Shown here piece after piece: positions 20,520 through 31,973 of a DNA stretch of 64,000 nt (its first letter is position 1; each line of letters opens with the position of its first letter). Location: assembly GCA_024234895.1 (NCBI GenBank), contig JACKNJ010000005.1:216651-280650 (forward strand), in the 5' to 3' direction. The translations under genes and the position numbers were made by a program. The stretch comes from Gammaproteobacteria bacterium (GTDB lineage: Bacteria; Pseudomonadota; Gammaproteobacteria; JACKNK01). Below the pieces are notes generated by a model that saw nothing but the letters and a program-made list of their open reading frames with translations, was not told the DNA's origin and searched no databases.

Positions 20520-20600
20520 ATGCCCATGGCGGTGGTGGTTGAATTCTCGCGGGAGGTGGCTCTCGATCGCGGCTTGAACGACCATGTCGCCAAGCGCTGG
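20520..20600 (+). pseudogene. Receiver-domain fragment (plus)
   Basis: A short plus-strand stretch encodes REVALDRGLNDHVAK, which parallels RRKALDAGVNDHVAK in the intact kinase. The following residues diverge immediately and no start or stop fits a gene. It points the opposite way to the fragment at 20239-20394. Confidence 0.5.
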
Positions 20601-20690
20601 ATGCCGGCTCGATGTCGTCGAGCCGGGCGAACCGGATACGACGCCGAAACCGGCGGTTCGGCATGCCAAGAACGAAAGACGCGCGGATAG

Positions 20691-24167
<3,477 letters not shown>

Positions 24168-24477
24168 GTGGCTTAGCCGCCTGTCGGATTCAGGATGAAT
24201 CGGCTACAAGCCGCTATGCGATCCTCGCTCCGATCCCCCTAAGCCCGACAGGCTGCCAGCGTCGTAAGCTGGCATTCTCCAGTCAGCGTCCGGTCAGGCC
24301 GTATCGAAGACCAGCTGCGCTGCTGGAATCTGACGGGCAGCCCGGGGAGCACTGGAAGGAATCAATCGCAATGGCTGTGAAGTCGTCTGCGGTCGCAGGG
24401 CCGCGTTCCGTCTGGCGGGTTGCGAGCTGGTTTGACCCCATCCTTAACGCCCGATCGTGGGCAAGGGAAACACGCGT
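24168..24477. other. Intergenic region with short hairpins
   Basis: No gene is supported in these 310 bases. Small inverted repeats are present: GGTGGCTTAGCCGCC near 24167, GCCAGC/GCTGGC near 24256 and CCAGC/GCTGG near 24311. The first could end transcription of the kinase gene, but none has a convincing T-tract. Confidence 0.5.
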
Positions 24478-25002
24478 ATGTCGGTACTCGGACGAAAAGC
24501 CATCCTGCAAGCCATCGAAACCGGCGCCATCGGCATCACGCCATTCACGCCCGATCTGGTCGGGCCGGCGTCAGTGGACCTGACCCTGGCAAATACCTTT
24601 CGCGTGTTCCGCAAGGTGCATCAGGTGATCGCGGTGCGCGAGGACACCGATTACCGGAATCTGACCGACAAGGTCGAGGTCGCGGAGGGCAACCACATCC
24701 TCATCATGCCGGGCGAGACTGTGCTGGGAATCACCCGGGAACGGATCCGCCTCGGGCCCGGTCTGTGCGGCTGGCTGGAAGGCCGCAGCCGCTTTGCGCG
24801 GCTCGGCCTGATGGTGCACATCAGCGCGCCGTTCATGGGGCCGGGCATCGACAGCCAGCAGGTGCTGGAAATGAGCAACTTCGGCCCCGCGCCGCTGGAG
24901 GTTTATCCGGGCACGCCGATCTGTCAGTTCGTGTTCCAGAAGCTGGAAGGGGCGGAGCAATACCGGGGGCGGTTCGCCGATCAGACCGAGGCGTCCTTCT
25001 AG
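24478..25002 (+). CDS. dcd: dCTP deaminase
   Basis: The 174-residue protein belongs to the dUTPase/dCTP deaminase fold. The signature GRSRFARLGLMVHISAPF keeps the Arg, Ser and Arg of the family's GRSSLARLGL motif, and the catalytic glutamate is in QVLEMSN. It deaminates dCTP to dUTP for dTMP synthesis. It is about 20 residues shorter than E. coli Dcd and ends in RFADQTEASF. ATG 24478 is chosen; a GTG seven codons upstream is possible. Confidence 0.82.
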   Translation: MSVLGRKAILQAIETGAIGITPFTPDLVGPASVDLTLANTFRVFRKVHQVIAVREDTDYRNLTDKVEVAEGNHILIMPGETVLGITRERIRLGPGLCGWLEGRSRFARLGLMVHISAPFMGPGIDSQQVLEMSNFGPAPLEVYPGTPICQFVFQKLEGAEQYRGRFADQTEASF

Positions 25003-25147
25003 GCCGCCGCAAGATTGATGCGCCGATCGTTGTCGCTCCGGAGCTGGGTGGTTTGAATCCATCGGGGTTCGATTTTCGCTTGGCGGCTTGAGGCCGTCGG
25101 GCGCGTGCCTGAGAATCCCGGCTCTTTTCCGTTCAGGGCGGGTCGCC

Positions 25148-26314
25148 ATGAAACTGCACGAATTCCAGGCCAAGCAGCTTTTCACCAGTTACCGGATACC
25201 GGTGCCTTCCGGTGGCGTCGCGGAATCTGCCGAGGCCGCCGCCGGCGTGGCGAGTTCTCTGGATGCCTCGCGCTGGGTGGTCAAGGCGCAGGTGCACGCC
25301 GGCGGTCGCGGCAAGGGCGGTGGCGTGAAACTGGTCGATAACGTCGATGCGGTCGCGGCGGCGGCGGCGGGCATGATCGGGCGGAATCTGGTCACGCCGC
25401 AGACCGACGAGACCGGCCTGCCGATCCATCAGGTGCTGATCGAGGTGGCGACGCCGTATCGCGCCGAGCTGTATCTGGGGGCCTTGGTCGATCGCGCCGC
25501 CGAGCGCGTGGTGTTCATGGCCTCCGCCGCCGGCGGCATGGATATCGAGCACGTCGCGGCAACCACGCCGGAAAAGATCCTGACCGTGCACGTCGACCCG
25601 GTGGTCGGTTTGCAGGGCTATCAGTGCCGCAAGCTCGGCTTCGGACTGGGCCTGGACGTGAACCAGGTCAAGCAGCTGACCGGCATCATGAGCGGCCTGT
25701 ACAAGCTGTTCACGGACAAGGATGCGAGCCTGGTCGAGATTAACCCGCTGGTGATCACCGAGGCCGGCGATCTGCTCGCGCTGGACGCCAAGATCAACCT
25801 CGACGACAACGCCCTCTATCGCCAACAGGCGATGGTCGGCCTGCGCGATGAGACGCAGGAGGACGAGAAGGAGCGCATCGCGGTCGAGCACCAGCTCAAT
25901 TACGTGACCCTGGACGGCTCGATCGGCTGCATGGTCAACGGCGCCGGGCTGGCGATGGCGACCATGGACCTGATCAAGCTGCACGGCGGTGAGCCGGCCA
26001 ACTTCCTCGATGTCGGCGGCGGCGTCACCGCCGAGCGTGTCGCCGAGGCGTTCAAGTTGATTCTCTCCGACCCAAAGGTGAAGGCCATTCTGGTCAACAT
26101 CTTCGGCGGCATCGTGCGTTGCGACCTGATCGCCGATGGCATCATCCAGGCAGTGCAGACGGTCGATGTCGGCGTGCCCGTGGTGGTGCGCCTGGAAGGC
26201 ACCAATGCCGATCGCGGTCGCGCGCTGTTGGCCGAGTCCGGCATGAACATCACCGCCGCCGAGGCCCTGACCGATGCGGCGCGCAAAGTCGTCGCCGCCG
26301 CCGGCCAGGCATGA
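25148..26314 (+). CDS. sucC: Succinyl-CoA ligase, beta subunit
   Basis: A 388-residue ATP-grasp protein beginning MKLHEFQAKQLF, with KAQVHAGGRGKGGGVKL in the nucleotide-binding domain and NIFGGIVRCDLIA plus the RLEGTNADRGR motif in the C-terminal ligase domain. With SucD it converts succinyl-CoA to succinate with NDP phosphorylation in the TCA cycle. The frame is open further upstream, but the family start and length fit ATG 25148. A toxin-antitoxin pair separates it from sucD. Confidence 0.97.
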   Translation: MKLHEFQAKQLFTSYRIPVPSGGVAESAEAAAGVASSLDASRWVVKAQVHAGGRGKGGGVKLVDNVDAVAAAAAGMIGRNLVTPQTDETGLPIHQVLIEVATPYRAELYLGALVDRAAERVVFMASAAGGMDIEHVAATTPEKILTVHVDPVVGLQGYQCRKLGFGLGLDVNQVKQLTGIMSGLYKLFTDKDASLVEINPLVITEAGDLLALDAKINLDDNALYRQQAMVGLRDETQEDEKERIAVEHQLNYVTLDGSIGCMVNGAGLAMATMDLIKLHGGEPANFLDVGGGVTAERVAEAFKLILSDPKVKAILVNIFGGIVRCDLIADGIIQAVQTVDVGVPVVVRLEGTNADRGRALLAESGMNITAAEALTDAARKVVAAAGQA

Positions 26315-26325
26315 GGAGAACGCGC

Positions 26326-26511
26326 ATGAACACGGCCAAGCAAGATGTCCGCTCGCTGCTCGACAAGTTGCCCGACGACTGCACCCTCGAAGACGTTCAA
26401 TACCACCTGTACCTGATCGAAAAGGTGCAGCGCGGCATCGAACGTGCCGAGCGGGAGGGCACGCTGAGTCACGCCGAGGTCGAACGGAGATTCAAGGATT
26501 GGCAGATCTGA
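26326..26511 (+). CDS. Antitoxin of a ParE/RelE-type module
   Basis: A 61-residue acidic protein starting 12 bases after the sucC stop with a strong GAGGAG ribosome site. Its helical sequence (KLPDDCTLEDVQYHLYLIEKV and LSHAEVERRFKDW) matches the short addiction-module antitoxins paired with ParE-like toxins. Its stop lies within the beginning of the toxin frame, an arrangement typical of coupled type II modules. It is expected to bind and neutralise the toxin. Confidence 0.8.
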   Translation: MNTAKQDVRSLLDKLPDDCTLEDVQYHLYLIEKVQRGIERAEREGTLSHAEVERRFKDWQI

Positions 26512-26813
26512 TCCATTGGTCACCGGAGGCTGTCGATGATCTCGACAGCCTGGTTCGTTACATCGCGCGCGATTCCGATTTCTATGCGCGTGCGGTGGCC
26601 GTCAAGATCCTCGATACCGCATCCGGACTTTGGGAACATCCAAGACTGGGGCGAGTGGTTCCCGAGTTCGGCGACGACGCCATCCGGGAACGTTTCGTGT
26701 ACAGCTATCGCCTGATTTATCGGATCGAAGCCGAGCGAATCCTGGTATTGGCCGTTGCCCATGGCCGGCGGCTCCTCGAAGAAGTTGCCAGCCGACTATC
26801 ACCTGAACGTTGA
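26499..26813 (+). CDS. ParE/RelE-superfamily toxin
   Basis: A 104-residue protein with the family layout: an N-terminal strand (LIHWSPEAVDDLDSLVRYIA), a helix with SGLWEHPRLGRVVPEF, then basic strands with RERFVYSYRLIYRIE and a C-terminal VLAVAHGRR. The RxxxxxYRLIYR motif and the C-terminal HGRR are common in ParE toxins, which usually poison gyrase; RelE relatives cleave mRNA. The start is taken as TTG 26499, overlapping the antitoxin end by 13 bases, since no ATG fits. Only seven bases separate its stop from sucD. Confidence 0.82.
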   Translation: MADLIHWSPEAVDDLDSLVRYIARDSDFYARAVAVKILDTASGLWEHPRLGRVVPEFGDDAIRERFVYSYRLIYRIEAERILVLAVAHGRRLLEEVASRLSPER

Positions 26814-26820
26814 ATTCATC

Positions 26821-27705
26821 ATGACCATCCTCGTCAACCAGAACACCAGGGTCATCTGCCAGGGCTTCACCGGCAAGCAGGGGACCTTTCACTCCGAACA
26901 GGCCATCGCCTACGGCACCAACCTCGTCGGCGGCGTGACGCCCGGCAAGGGCGGGCAGGCGCATCTCGATCGCCCGGTGTTCGACACCGTGCATGACGCG
27001 GTCAAGGCGACCGGCGCCAACGCCACCATGATCTACGTGCCGGCGGCCTTCGCGGCGGACGCGATCCTGGAAGCGGCGGATGCCGGCATCGAGGTCATCG
27101 CCTGCATCACCGAGGGCATCCCGGTGCAGGACATGCTGCGCGTGAAGGCCGCCCTGTGGGGCTCCGGCGCACACCTGATCGGACCGAACTGTCCCGGCAT
27201 CATCTCGCCGGGCGACGCCGAGGTTCCCGGCTGCAAGATCGGCATCATGCCGGGCTTCATCCATCGGCGCGGTTCGATCGGCGTGGTCTCGCGCTCGGGC
27301 ACGCTGACCTACGAGGCGGTCTATCAGACCACCCAGGCCGGCCTGGGGCAGAGCACCTGCGTGGGCATCGGCGGCGACCCGATCCAGGGCATGAACTTCA
27401 TCGACTGTCTGGAACTGTTCCAGGCCGACGAACAGACGCGCGGCATCATCATGGTCGGCGAGATCGGCGGCAGCGCCGAGGAAGAGGCCGCCGAGTACAT
27501 CAAGGCCAACGTGACCAAGCCGGTGGTGGCCTACATCGCCGGCGTCACTGCGCCGCCCGGCAAGCGCATGGGCCATGCCGGCGCGATCGTCAGCGGCGGC
27601 AAGGGTACGGCCGAGGGCAAGTTCGCGGCGCTGGAAGCGGCGGGCGTGTCGGTGGTTCGGTCGCCGGCGGACATGGGGTCGCGCATGGCCGAGTTGCTGG
27701 CTTGA
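26821..27705 (+). CDS. sucD: Succinyl-CoA ligase, alpha subunit
   Basis: A 294-residue protein with the Rossmann CoA-binding motif QGFTGKQGTFHSEQA, the central LIGPNCPGIISPGDAE loop and the phosphorylated histidine in RMGHAGAIVSGGKGT near residue 247. ATG 26821 matches the family N-terminus (MTILVNQNTRVICQG). No good ribosome site is visible in the seven bases after the toxin gene, so translation may depend on reading through it. It is normally transcribed with sucC. Confidence 0.97.
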   Translation: MTILVNQNTRVICQGFTGKQGTFHSEQAIAYGTNLVGGVTPGKGGQAHLDRPVFDTVHDAVKATGANATMIYVPAAFAADAILEAADAGIEVIACITEGIPVQDMLRVKAALWGSGAHLIGPNCPGIISPGDAEVPGCKIGIMPGFIHRRGSIGVVSRSGTLTYEAVYQTTQAGLGQSTCVGIGGDPIQGMNFIDCLELFQADEQTRGIIMVGEIGGSAEEEAAEYIKANVTKPVVAYIAGVTAPPGKRMGHAGAIVSGGKGTAEGKFAALEAAGVSVVRSPADMGSRMAELLA

Positions 27706-27721
27706 ATGTGGCCCCTTGGTT

Positions 27722-27780
27722 GCCGCAAAGACGCGAAGTGATTGAAGAATGATTTCTTTGCGCCTTGGCGTCTTTGCGGC
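27722..27780. repeat. Intergenic inverted repeat between sucD and nadE
   Basis: A perfect 13-bp stem is formed by GCCGCAAAGACGC (27722-27734) and GCGTCTTTGCGGC (27768-27780). The loop contains GATTTCTTTGCGCCTTG. The phrase AAAGACGC/CGCCTTGGCG recurs in altered form near 29473, suggesting a dispersed repeat family. It may double as the sucD terminator. Confidence 0.6.
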
Positions 27781-27810
27781 GAGATGTGCTGAGCCGGGGT
27801 TAAGCAGCTG

Positions 27811-29454
27811 ATGATGGGATCGCTCAAAATCGCCGTCGCGCAGATCAATCTGAAGGTCGGCGACGTACTCGGCAACGTCGACCGCATCATCGCGGCGGCC
27901 ATCGAGGCGCGGGATGTCCACGGCGCCGACCTGGTCATGTTCCCGGAGCTCAGCCTGACCGGCTATCCGCCGGAAGATCTGTTGCTGAGACCCGGTTTGC
28001 AGCAGGCCGTGGCGCTGGGCCTGGAACGGCTCTGTCAGGCAGTCGATGGCATCGACATGCTGGTCGGCTATCCGCGCAGCACCCCGGGCGGTCGCATGAA
28101 CGCGGCCGGCCTGATCCGTGACGGCGCGATCGTCGCCGAGGTCGGCAAGGCGAACCTCCCCAATTACGCGGTGTTCGACGAGAAGCGCTATTTCGAGGCA
28201 GACGTCAGCGGCGCGGCGGTGGTCGAGGTCAGGGGCGTGCGCGTCGGCCTGACGATCTGCGAGGACATCTGGTATCCGGGTCCCGCCGCCGCCTGCGCGG
28301 AGGGTGGGGCGGAACTGATCCTCAACATCAACGCCTCGCCGTTTCATGCGGGCAAGCGGGACCTCCGCGAGGCGACGGTCGCCAGACGGGTCGCGGAAAC
28401 GAGGTTGCCGGTCGTTTACGGAAATCTGGTCGGCGGCCAGGACGAACTGGTTTTCGATGGCGAATCCTTCGCGATGAACGCGCTCGGCGAGGTGGTGATG
28501 CGCGCGCCCGCGTTCGATGAGTGCGTCGTGACGGTGCGGTTTGCCGACGGGGATTTGCAGGTCGGCGCGATTGCTGAACCACTCGCCCGGGTGGCGAGCG
28601 TCTATCGCGCGCTGGTCACCGGCACGCGCGATTACGTGCGCAAGACGGGCTTTCGCGGGGTCGTGCTGGGACTTTCCGGTGGTATCGATTCCGCATTGGT
28701 GCTGGCGGTCGCGGTCGATGCGCTCGGTCCGGAGAACGTCCATGCGGTGCTGATGCCGTCGCGTTACACCGCCGGGATCAGCGTCAGCGACGCGGTGGAA
28801 GAGGCCGAGATCCTCGGTGTCGCGCACGACATCATCCCGATCGAGGGGCCGTTCAAGGCCTTCCTGGATGTGCTCGCACCGGTCTTCAAAGGCGCCGCAG
28901 CGGACATCACCGAGGAAAACCTGCAGGCGCGTGCGCGCGGCGTGATCCTGATGGCGATCTCCAACAAGCAGGGGCGCATGCTGCTGACCACCGGCAACAA
29001 GAGCGAGATGTCGGTCGGTTACGCGACGCTGTACGGCGACATGAACGGCGGCTTCGCCCCACTCAAGGATTGCCCGAAGATGTTGGTGTATGCGCTTGCC
29101 AGATATAGGAATTCCATCTCGGTGGCGATCCCGGAACGAGTCATCACCCGCCCGCCGAGCGCGGAACTGCGCCCCGACCAGACCGATCAGGACAGCCTGC
29201 CGCCTTATGAGGTGCTGGACGCGATCCTGGAGCGCTACATCGAGCGCGATTACAGCGTCACGGACATCATCGCCGACGGCTACGACGAGGCCACCGTGCG
29301 CCGCGTCGCGCGCCTGGTCGACATCAACGAATACAAGCGTCGCCAGGCGCCGCCCGGGGTGCGCATCTCCGAACGTGCCTTCGGACGCGATCGCCGGTAC
29401 CCGATCGCCAGTGGCTACAGCCACGTCGATCCGGCGCGGGGTGGGCATTACTGA
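27811..29454 (+). CDS. nadE: Glutamine-dependent NAD+ synthetase
   Basis: A 547-residue two-domain enzyme. The N-terminal nitrilase-like glutaminase domain has the triad: Glu in MFPELSLTGYPPEDL, Lys in EVGKANLPNY and Cys in GLTICEDIWYPG. The C-terminal synthetase domain has the ATP pyrophosphatase P-loop VLGLSGGIDSALV and TGNKSEMSVGY. It amidates nicotinic acid adenine dinucleotide using glutamine. The start may be the first or second of two adjacent ATGs. It complements nadA at 42.4 kb. Confidence 0.96.
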   Translation: MMGSLKIAVAQINLKVGDVLGNVDRIIAAAIEARDVHGADLVMFPELSLTGYPPEDLLLRPGLQQAVALGLERLCQAVDGIDMLVGYPRSTPGGRMNAAGLIRDGAIVAEVGKANLPNYAVFDEKRYFEADVSGAAVVEVRGVRVGLTICEDIWYPGPAAACAEGGAELILNINASPFHAGKRDLREATVARRVAETRLPVVYGNLVGGQDELVFDGESFAMNALGEVVMRAPAFDECVVTVRFADGDLQVGAIAEPLARVASVYRALVTGTRDYVRKTGFRGVVLGLSGGIDSALVLAVAVDALGPENVHAVLMPSRYTAGISVSDAVEEAEILGVAHDIIPIEGPFKAFLDVLAPVFKGAAADITEENLQARARGVILMAISNKQGRMLLTTGNKSEMSVGYATLYGDMNGGFAPLKDCPKMLVYALARYRNSISVAIPERVITRPPSAELRPDQTDQDSLPPYEVLDAILERYIERDYSVTDIIADGYDEATVRRVARLVDINEYKRRQAPPGVRISERAFGRDRRYPIASGYSHVDPARGGHY

Positions 29455-29472
29455 AGCGGTGGAACGGCGTTA

Positions 29473-29510
29473 GGCGCGAAGGCGCTAAGACGCCAAGGGC
29501 GCGAAGTTTC
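29473..29510. repeat. Short repeat related to the sucD-nadE element
   Basis: The phrase GGCGCTAAGACGCCAAGGGC resembles the arms of the repeat at 27722-27780 and forms a small GGCG/CGCC dyad. It lies just past nadE and next to a larger palindrome. Confidence 0.4.
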
Positions 29511-29530
29511 ATCGTGAGTGAATCAAGGTC

Positions 29531-29584
29531 GGTTTCGGTGCGCGGAGCGCACCCTACGTAGGGTGCGCTCCGCGCACCGAAACC
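29531..29584. repeat. Perfect 54-bp palindrome
   Basis: Two 27-base arms meet with no loop: 29531-29557 is the exact reverse complement of 29558-29584, joined at CTAC/GTAG. Each arm has an inner dyad GGTGCGC/GCGCACC. The right arm is identical to 8126-8152. It lies in the 223-bp gap between convergent nadE and a minus-strand gene and resembles a tail-to-tail pair of one repeat unit. Confidence 0.85.
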
Positions 29585-29677
29585 AGCGTTGATCAGGATG
29601 CGATTGGTCAGTTTTCTGACCGAACCCGACAGCTTTAGCGTGCTGGCGCCTAACCGGGGGCGCGCCGCCACACTCGA

Positions 29678-30115
29678 TCAGGAGAACATCTTCTGCCACC
29701 AACGCTTGCGGTTGGCGGGCGGGGGAAAGGCGTTCGGCAGGTCGACCGGCTGCATCGTCGAAAGTACCCAGCCGGGCAGTGGCGGCTGACCGCTGGACCC
29801 GCAGACGGAGCCGAGATTGTGCGGGTCGAAGATCTTGATGAAGTGCGGGTCGGTGAAGTCGTCCGTGTAGACGATGCCGCAATACGCTTCCTCATGATCA
29901 CGGTGAAGAAGGATATTTATCTCATTGACAAAATTGACAAAATCACTTCTTGATGAGGGCGTGACCGGAACCGCTTCACCGACTGCGTAGACGTACCAGG
30001 CCTTGTCGTCGCCACGCACCACGTTCCAGAGATCGTCCAGCTGATCCCAGCGCAGCACGCCTTTGAAGGCGCCGCGAAAGCGGGCGAGGAAATCCGGGTC
30101 GGTGGCGTTGGGCAT
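29678..30115 (-). CDS. Conserved-looking protein of unknown function downstream of folD
   Basis: A 145-residue soluble protein with no recognised domain and no signal peptide. It is rich in aromatic residues (WNVVRGDDKAWYVYAVGE) and has two cysteines and a basic tryptophan tail (KRWWQKMF). A 9-bp tandem duplication near 29931 encodes FVNFVN. Normal GC-rich codon use and a start only four bases past the folD stop support a real gene in a folD operon. The C-terminal segment after the second cysteine is Pro-rich. No function is proposed. Confidence 0.65.
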   Translation of the reverse strand: MPNATDPDFLARFRGAFKGVLRWDQLDDLWNVVRGDDKAWYVYAVGEAVPVTPSSRSDFVNFVNEINILLHRDHEEAYCGIVYTDDFTDPHFIKIFDPHNLGSVCGSSGQPPLPGWVLSTMQPVDLPNAFPPPANRKRWWQKMFS

Positions 30116-30119
30116 GGCG

Positions 30120-30971
30120 TCAGTCGCGCAGTTGCTGGGCGGCCAGGGTGTTCTGCAGCAGGGTCGCGATGGTCATCGGACCCACGCCACCCGGGACCGG
30201 GGTGATCCAGGAAGCCTTTTCCACGGCGGAATCGAAATCCACGTCGCCGCACAGCTTGCCGTCGTCGAGGCGGTTGATGCCGACGTCGATGACGATCGCC
30301 CCCGGCTTGATCCATTCACCCTTGACGAAGCGCGGCACGCCGACGGCGGCGACCACGATGTCCGCGTTGCGGATCTTCTCTTCCAGGTTCCTGGTCTTGC
30401 TGTGGCAGATGGTGATCGTGCAGCGCGCAGCCAGCAGTTCCAGCGCCATCGGGCGGCCGACGATGTTGGACTGGCCGATGATGACCGCGTCCTTGCCGAC
30501 CAGATCGACACCGGTGTGCGCGAGCAGGGTCATGCAGCCGTAGGGCGTGCAGGGGCGCAGCAGCGGCATGCGCAGGGTCAGGCGACCGACGTTGTAGGGA
30601 TGGAAACCGTCGACGTCCTTCATCGGCGAGATGCGTTCGATGACGGTCTCTTCGTTGATGTGATCCGGCAGCGGGAGCTGCACGAGGATGCCGTCGATGC
30701 TGTCGTCGCAGTTCAGCGCGTCGACCAGTGCCAGCAGTTCGTCCTGGGTGGTGGAGGCGGGCAGATCGTGGGACACCGACACGAAGCCGACCTCGTCGCA
30801 GGCCTTGCGCTTGTTGCGCACGTACACCTGGGAAGCCGGATTCTCGCCGACCAGGACCACGGCAAGACCGGGCGGGCGGTGGCCGGCGGCAGTGCGCTCG
30901 GCGACCTGGGCTTTGACGGTTGCGCGGACTTCGGCGGCGATGGCCTTGCCATCGATAAGGCGGGCGCTCAT
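30120..30971 (-). CDS. folD: Bifunctional methylene-THF dehydrogenase/cyclohydrolase FolD
   Basis: A 283-residue enzyme with the FolD signatures YVRNKRKACDEVG (catalytic Lys), ILVQLPLPDHI, the NADP-binding IIGQSNIVGRPMALEL and the C-terminal TPVPGGVGPMT. It interconverts 5,10-methylene- and 10-formyl-tetrahydrofolate for purine and fMet synthesis. ATG 30971 matches the family; an in-frame upstream extension (to 31094) crosses the region carrying the rpsP promoter. It is divergent from rpsP. Confidence 0.96.
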   Translation of the reverse strand: MSARLIDGKAIAAEVRATVKAQVAERTAAGHRPPGLAVVLVGENPASQVYVRNKRKACDEVGFVSVSHDLPASTTQDELLALVDALNCDDSIDGILVQLPLPDHINEETVIERISPMKDVDGFHPYNVGRLTLRMPLLRPCTPYGCMTLLAHTGVDLVGKDAVIIGQSNIVGRPMALELLAARCTITICHSKTRNLEEKIRNADIVVAAVGVPRFVKGEWIKPGAIVIDVGINRLDDGKLCGDVDFDSAVEKASWITPVPGGVGPMTIATLLQNTLAAQQLRD

Positions 30972-31067
30972 GACGGGCTGTGACTCCGGACGGGGGCGAT
31001 CGAAGGGGTCAATTCTCACATGCCCGGAAAAGTTCGAACAATGTAAGTCCGCGAAGACAATTAAGTC

Positions 31068-31095
31068 TTCACTTTCAAACGAATATTCGTACAAT
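31068..31095 (+). promoter_or_regulatory. Putative sigma70 promoter of the rpsP operon
   Basis: TTCACT (31068-31073) and TACAAT (31090-31095) are separated by 16 bases in an AT-rich stretch upstream of rpsP, and the following GCGCGG could be a GC-rich discriminator as seen at ribosomal operons. The -10 box has five of six consensus bases. Confidence 0.45.
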
Positions 31096-31192
31096 GCGCG
31101 GTTTACGTCCGCCCGGTTCTGCGTATCGTTACGCGGCCCGGGCGGTGGTTTTATCGGAACTCCGAAATCTCTAGATTCAAAGGTATTCGTAC

Positions 31193-31441
31193 ATGGTGAC
31201 GATTCGCTTGTCCCGCGGTGGCGCTAAGAAGAAGCCGTTCTACAGCATCAATGTGACCGACAGCCGCAGCGCCCGTGATGGCCGCAGCATCGAGCGCGTC
31301 GGCTTCTACAACCCGGTCGCCAAGGGCCAGGAAGAGCGTCTGCGTATCGATCTGGCTCGTGTCGATCATTGGCTCGGCACCGGTGCCCAGACCTCCGATC
31401 GCGTCGCGAAGCTGATCGAAGAAGCCCGCAAGGCGGCCTGA
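31193..31441 (+). CDS. rpsP: 30S ribosomal protein S16
   Basis: An 82-residue basic protein beginning MVTIRLSRGGAKKKPFYSI with the VTDSRSARDGRSIERVGFYNP segment diagnostic for S16. It is the first gene of the conserved rpsP-rimM-trmD-rplS operon. A weak AAAGG ribosome site lies about ten bases upstream. Confidence 0.98.
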   Translation: MVTIRLSRGGAKKKPFYSINVTDSRSARDGRSIERVGFYNPVAKGQEERLRIDLARVDHWLGTGAQTSDRVAKLIEEARKAA

Positions 31442-31465
31442 GGCCGACCTTTCAGGCGCCGCCCC

Positions 31466-31969
31466 ATGCTGGTACTCGGCCGGATATCCGGTCTGCACGG
31501 GGTGCGCGGTTGGGTGAAGGTGTTCTCCTTCACCGATCCGCGCGAAAACATCGTCCACTACAAGACCTGGCAGGTTCGCGTCGGTAACGACTGGCGCGAA
31601 TTCAAGGTCGAGCAGGGACAGGCCAACGGCAAGGGTGTGATCGCGAAGCTGGTCGGCATCGATGACCGCGATGTCGCCGCGACGCTGATCCAGGCAGACA
31701 TCGCGATCAGGCGCGACGAGCTGCCGCCGCTGCCGGAAGGCGAATACTACTGGGCAGACCTGGAAGGTCTGCGGGTGGTCACGCTGGACGGGGTCGAACT
31801 GGGCGAGGTCAGCCATCTGTTCGACACCGGCGCCAACGAGGTTTTGGTCGTGCAGGGCGATCGCGAGCGGTTGATCCCGTTCACGATCGGCGAGGAAGAG
31901 GGCTACGCGGTGAAACGCGTGGATCTCGACGAGGGCCTGATCGAGGTCGATTGGGATCCGGATTTCTAG
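31466..31969 (+). CDS. rimM: 16S rRNA processing protein RimM
   Basis: A 167-residue protein with the N-terminal RimM barrel (LVLGRISGLHGVRGWVKVFSFTD) and a C-terminal PRC-barrel beginning GEYYWADLEGLRV. It binds S19 and assists maturation of the 30S head. It starts 24 bases after rpsP and ends four bases before trmD. Confidence 0.96.
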   Translation: MLVLGRISGLHGVRGWVKVFSFTDPRENIVHYKTWQVRVGNDWREFKVEQGQANGKGVIAKLVGIDDRDVAATLIQADIAIRRDELPPLPEGEYYWADLEGLRVVTLDGVELGEVSHLFDTGANEVLVVQGDRERLIPFTIGEEEGYAVKRVDLDEGLIEVDWDPDF

Positions 31970-31973
31970 GTTG

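Larger units (their letters stand above)
20088..20690. other. Degenerate region with receiver-domain remnants
   Basis: These 603 bases hold no intact gene. Two fragments resembling the C-terminal end of response-regulator receiver domains are present in opposite orientations (minus 20239-20394; plus about 20520-20600). Codon structure elsewhere is lost. The region looks like the decayed remainder of hybrid-kinase genes neighbouring the intact one at 20691. Confidence 0.6.

Noticed and set aside
20088..20690. Insertion sequence or attachment site
   Set aside because: No transposase, terminal inverted repeats or target duplication were visible; the segment is better explained as decayed kinase genes.
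26119..26325. Upstream extension of the antitoxin frame into sucC
   Set aside because: The extension lies wholly inside sucC, and the ATG at 26326 has a strong ribosome site and the right length.
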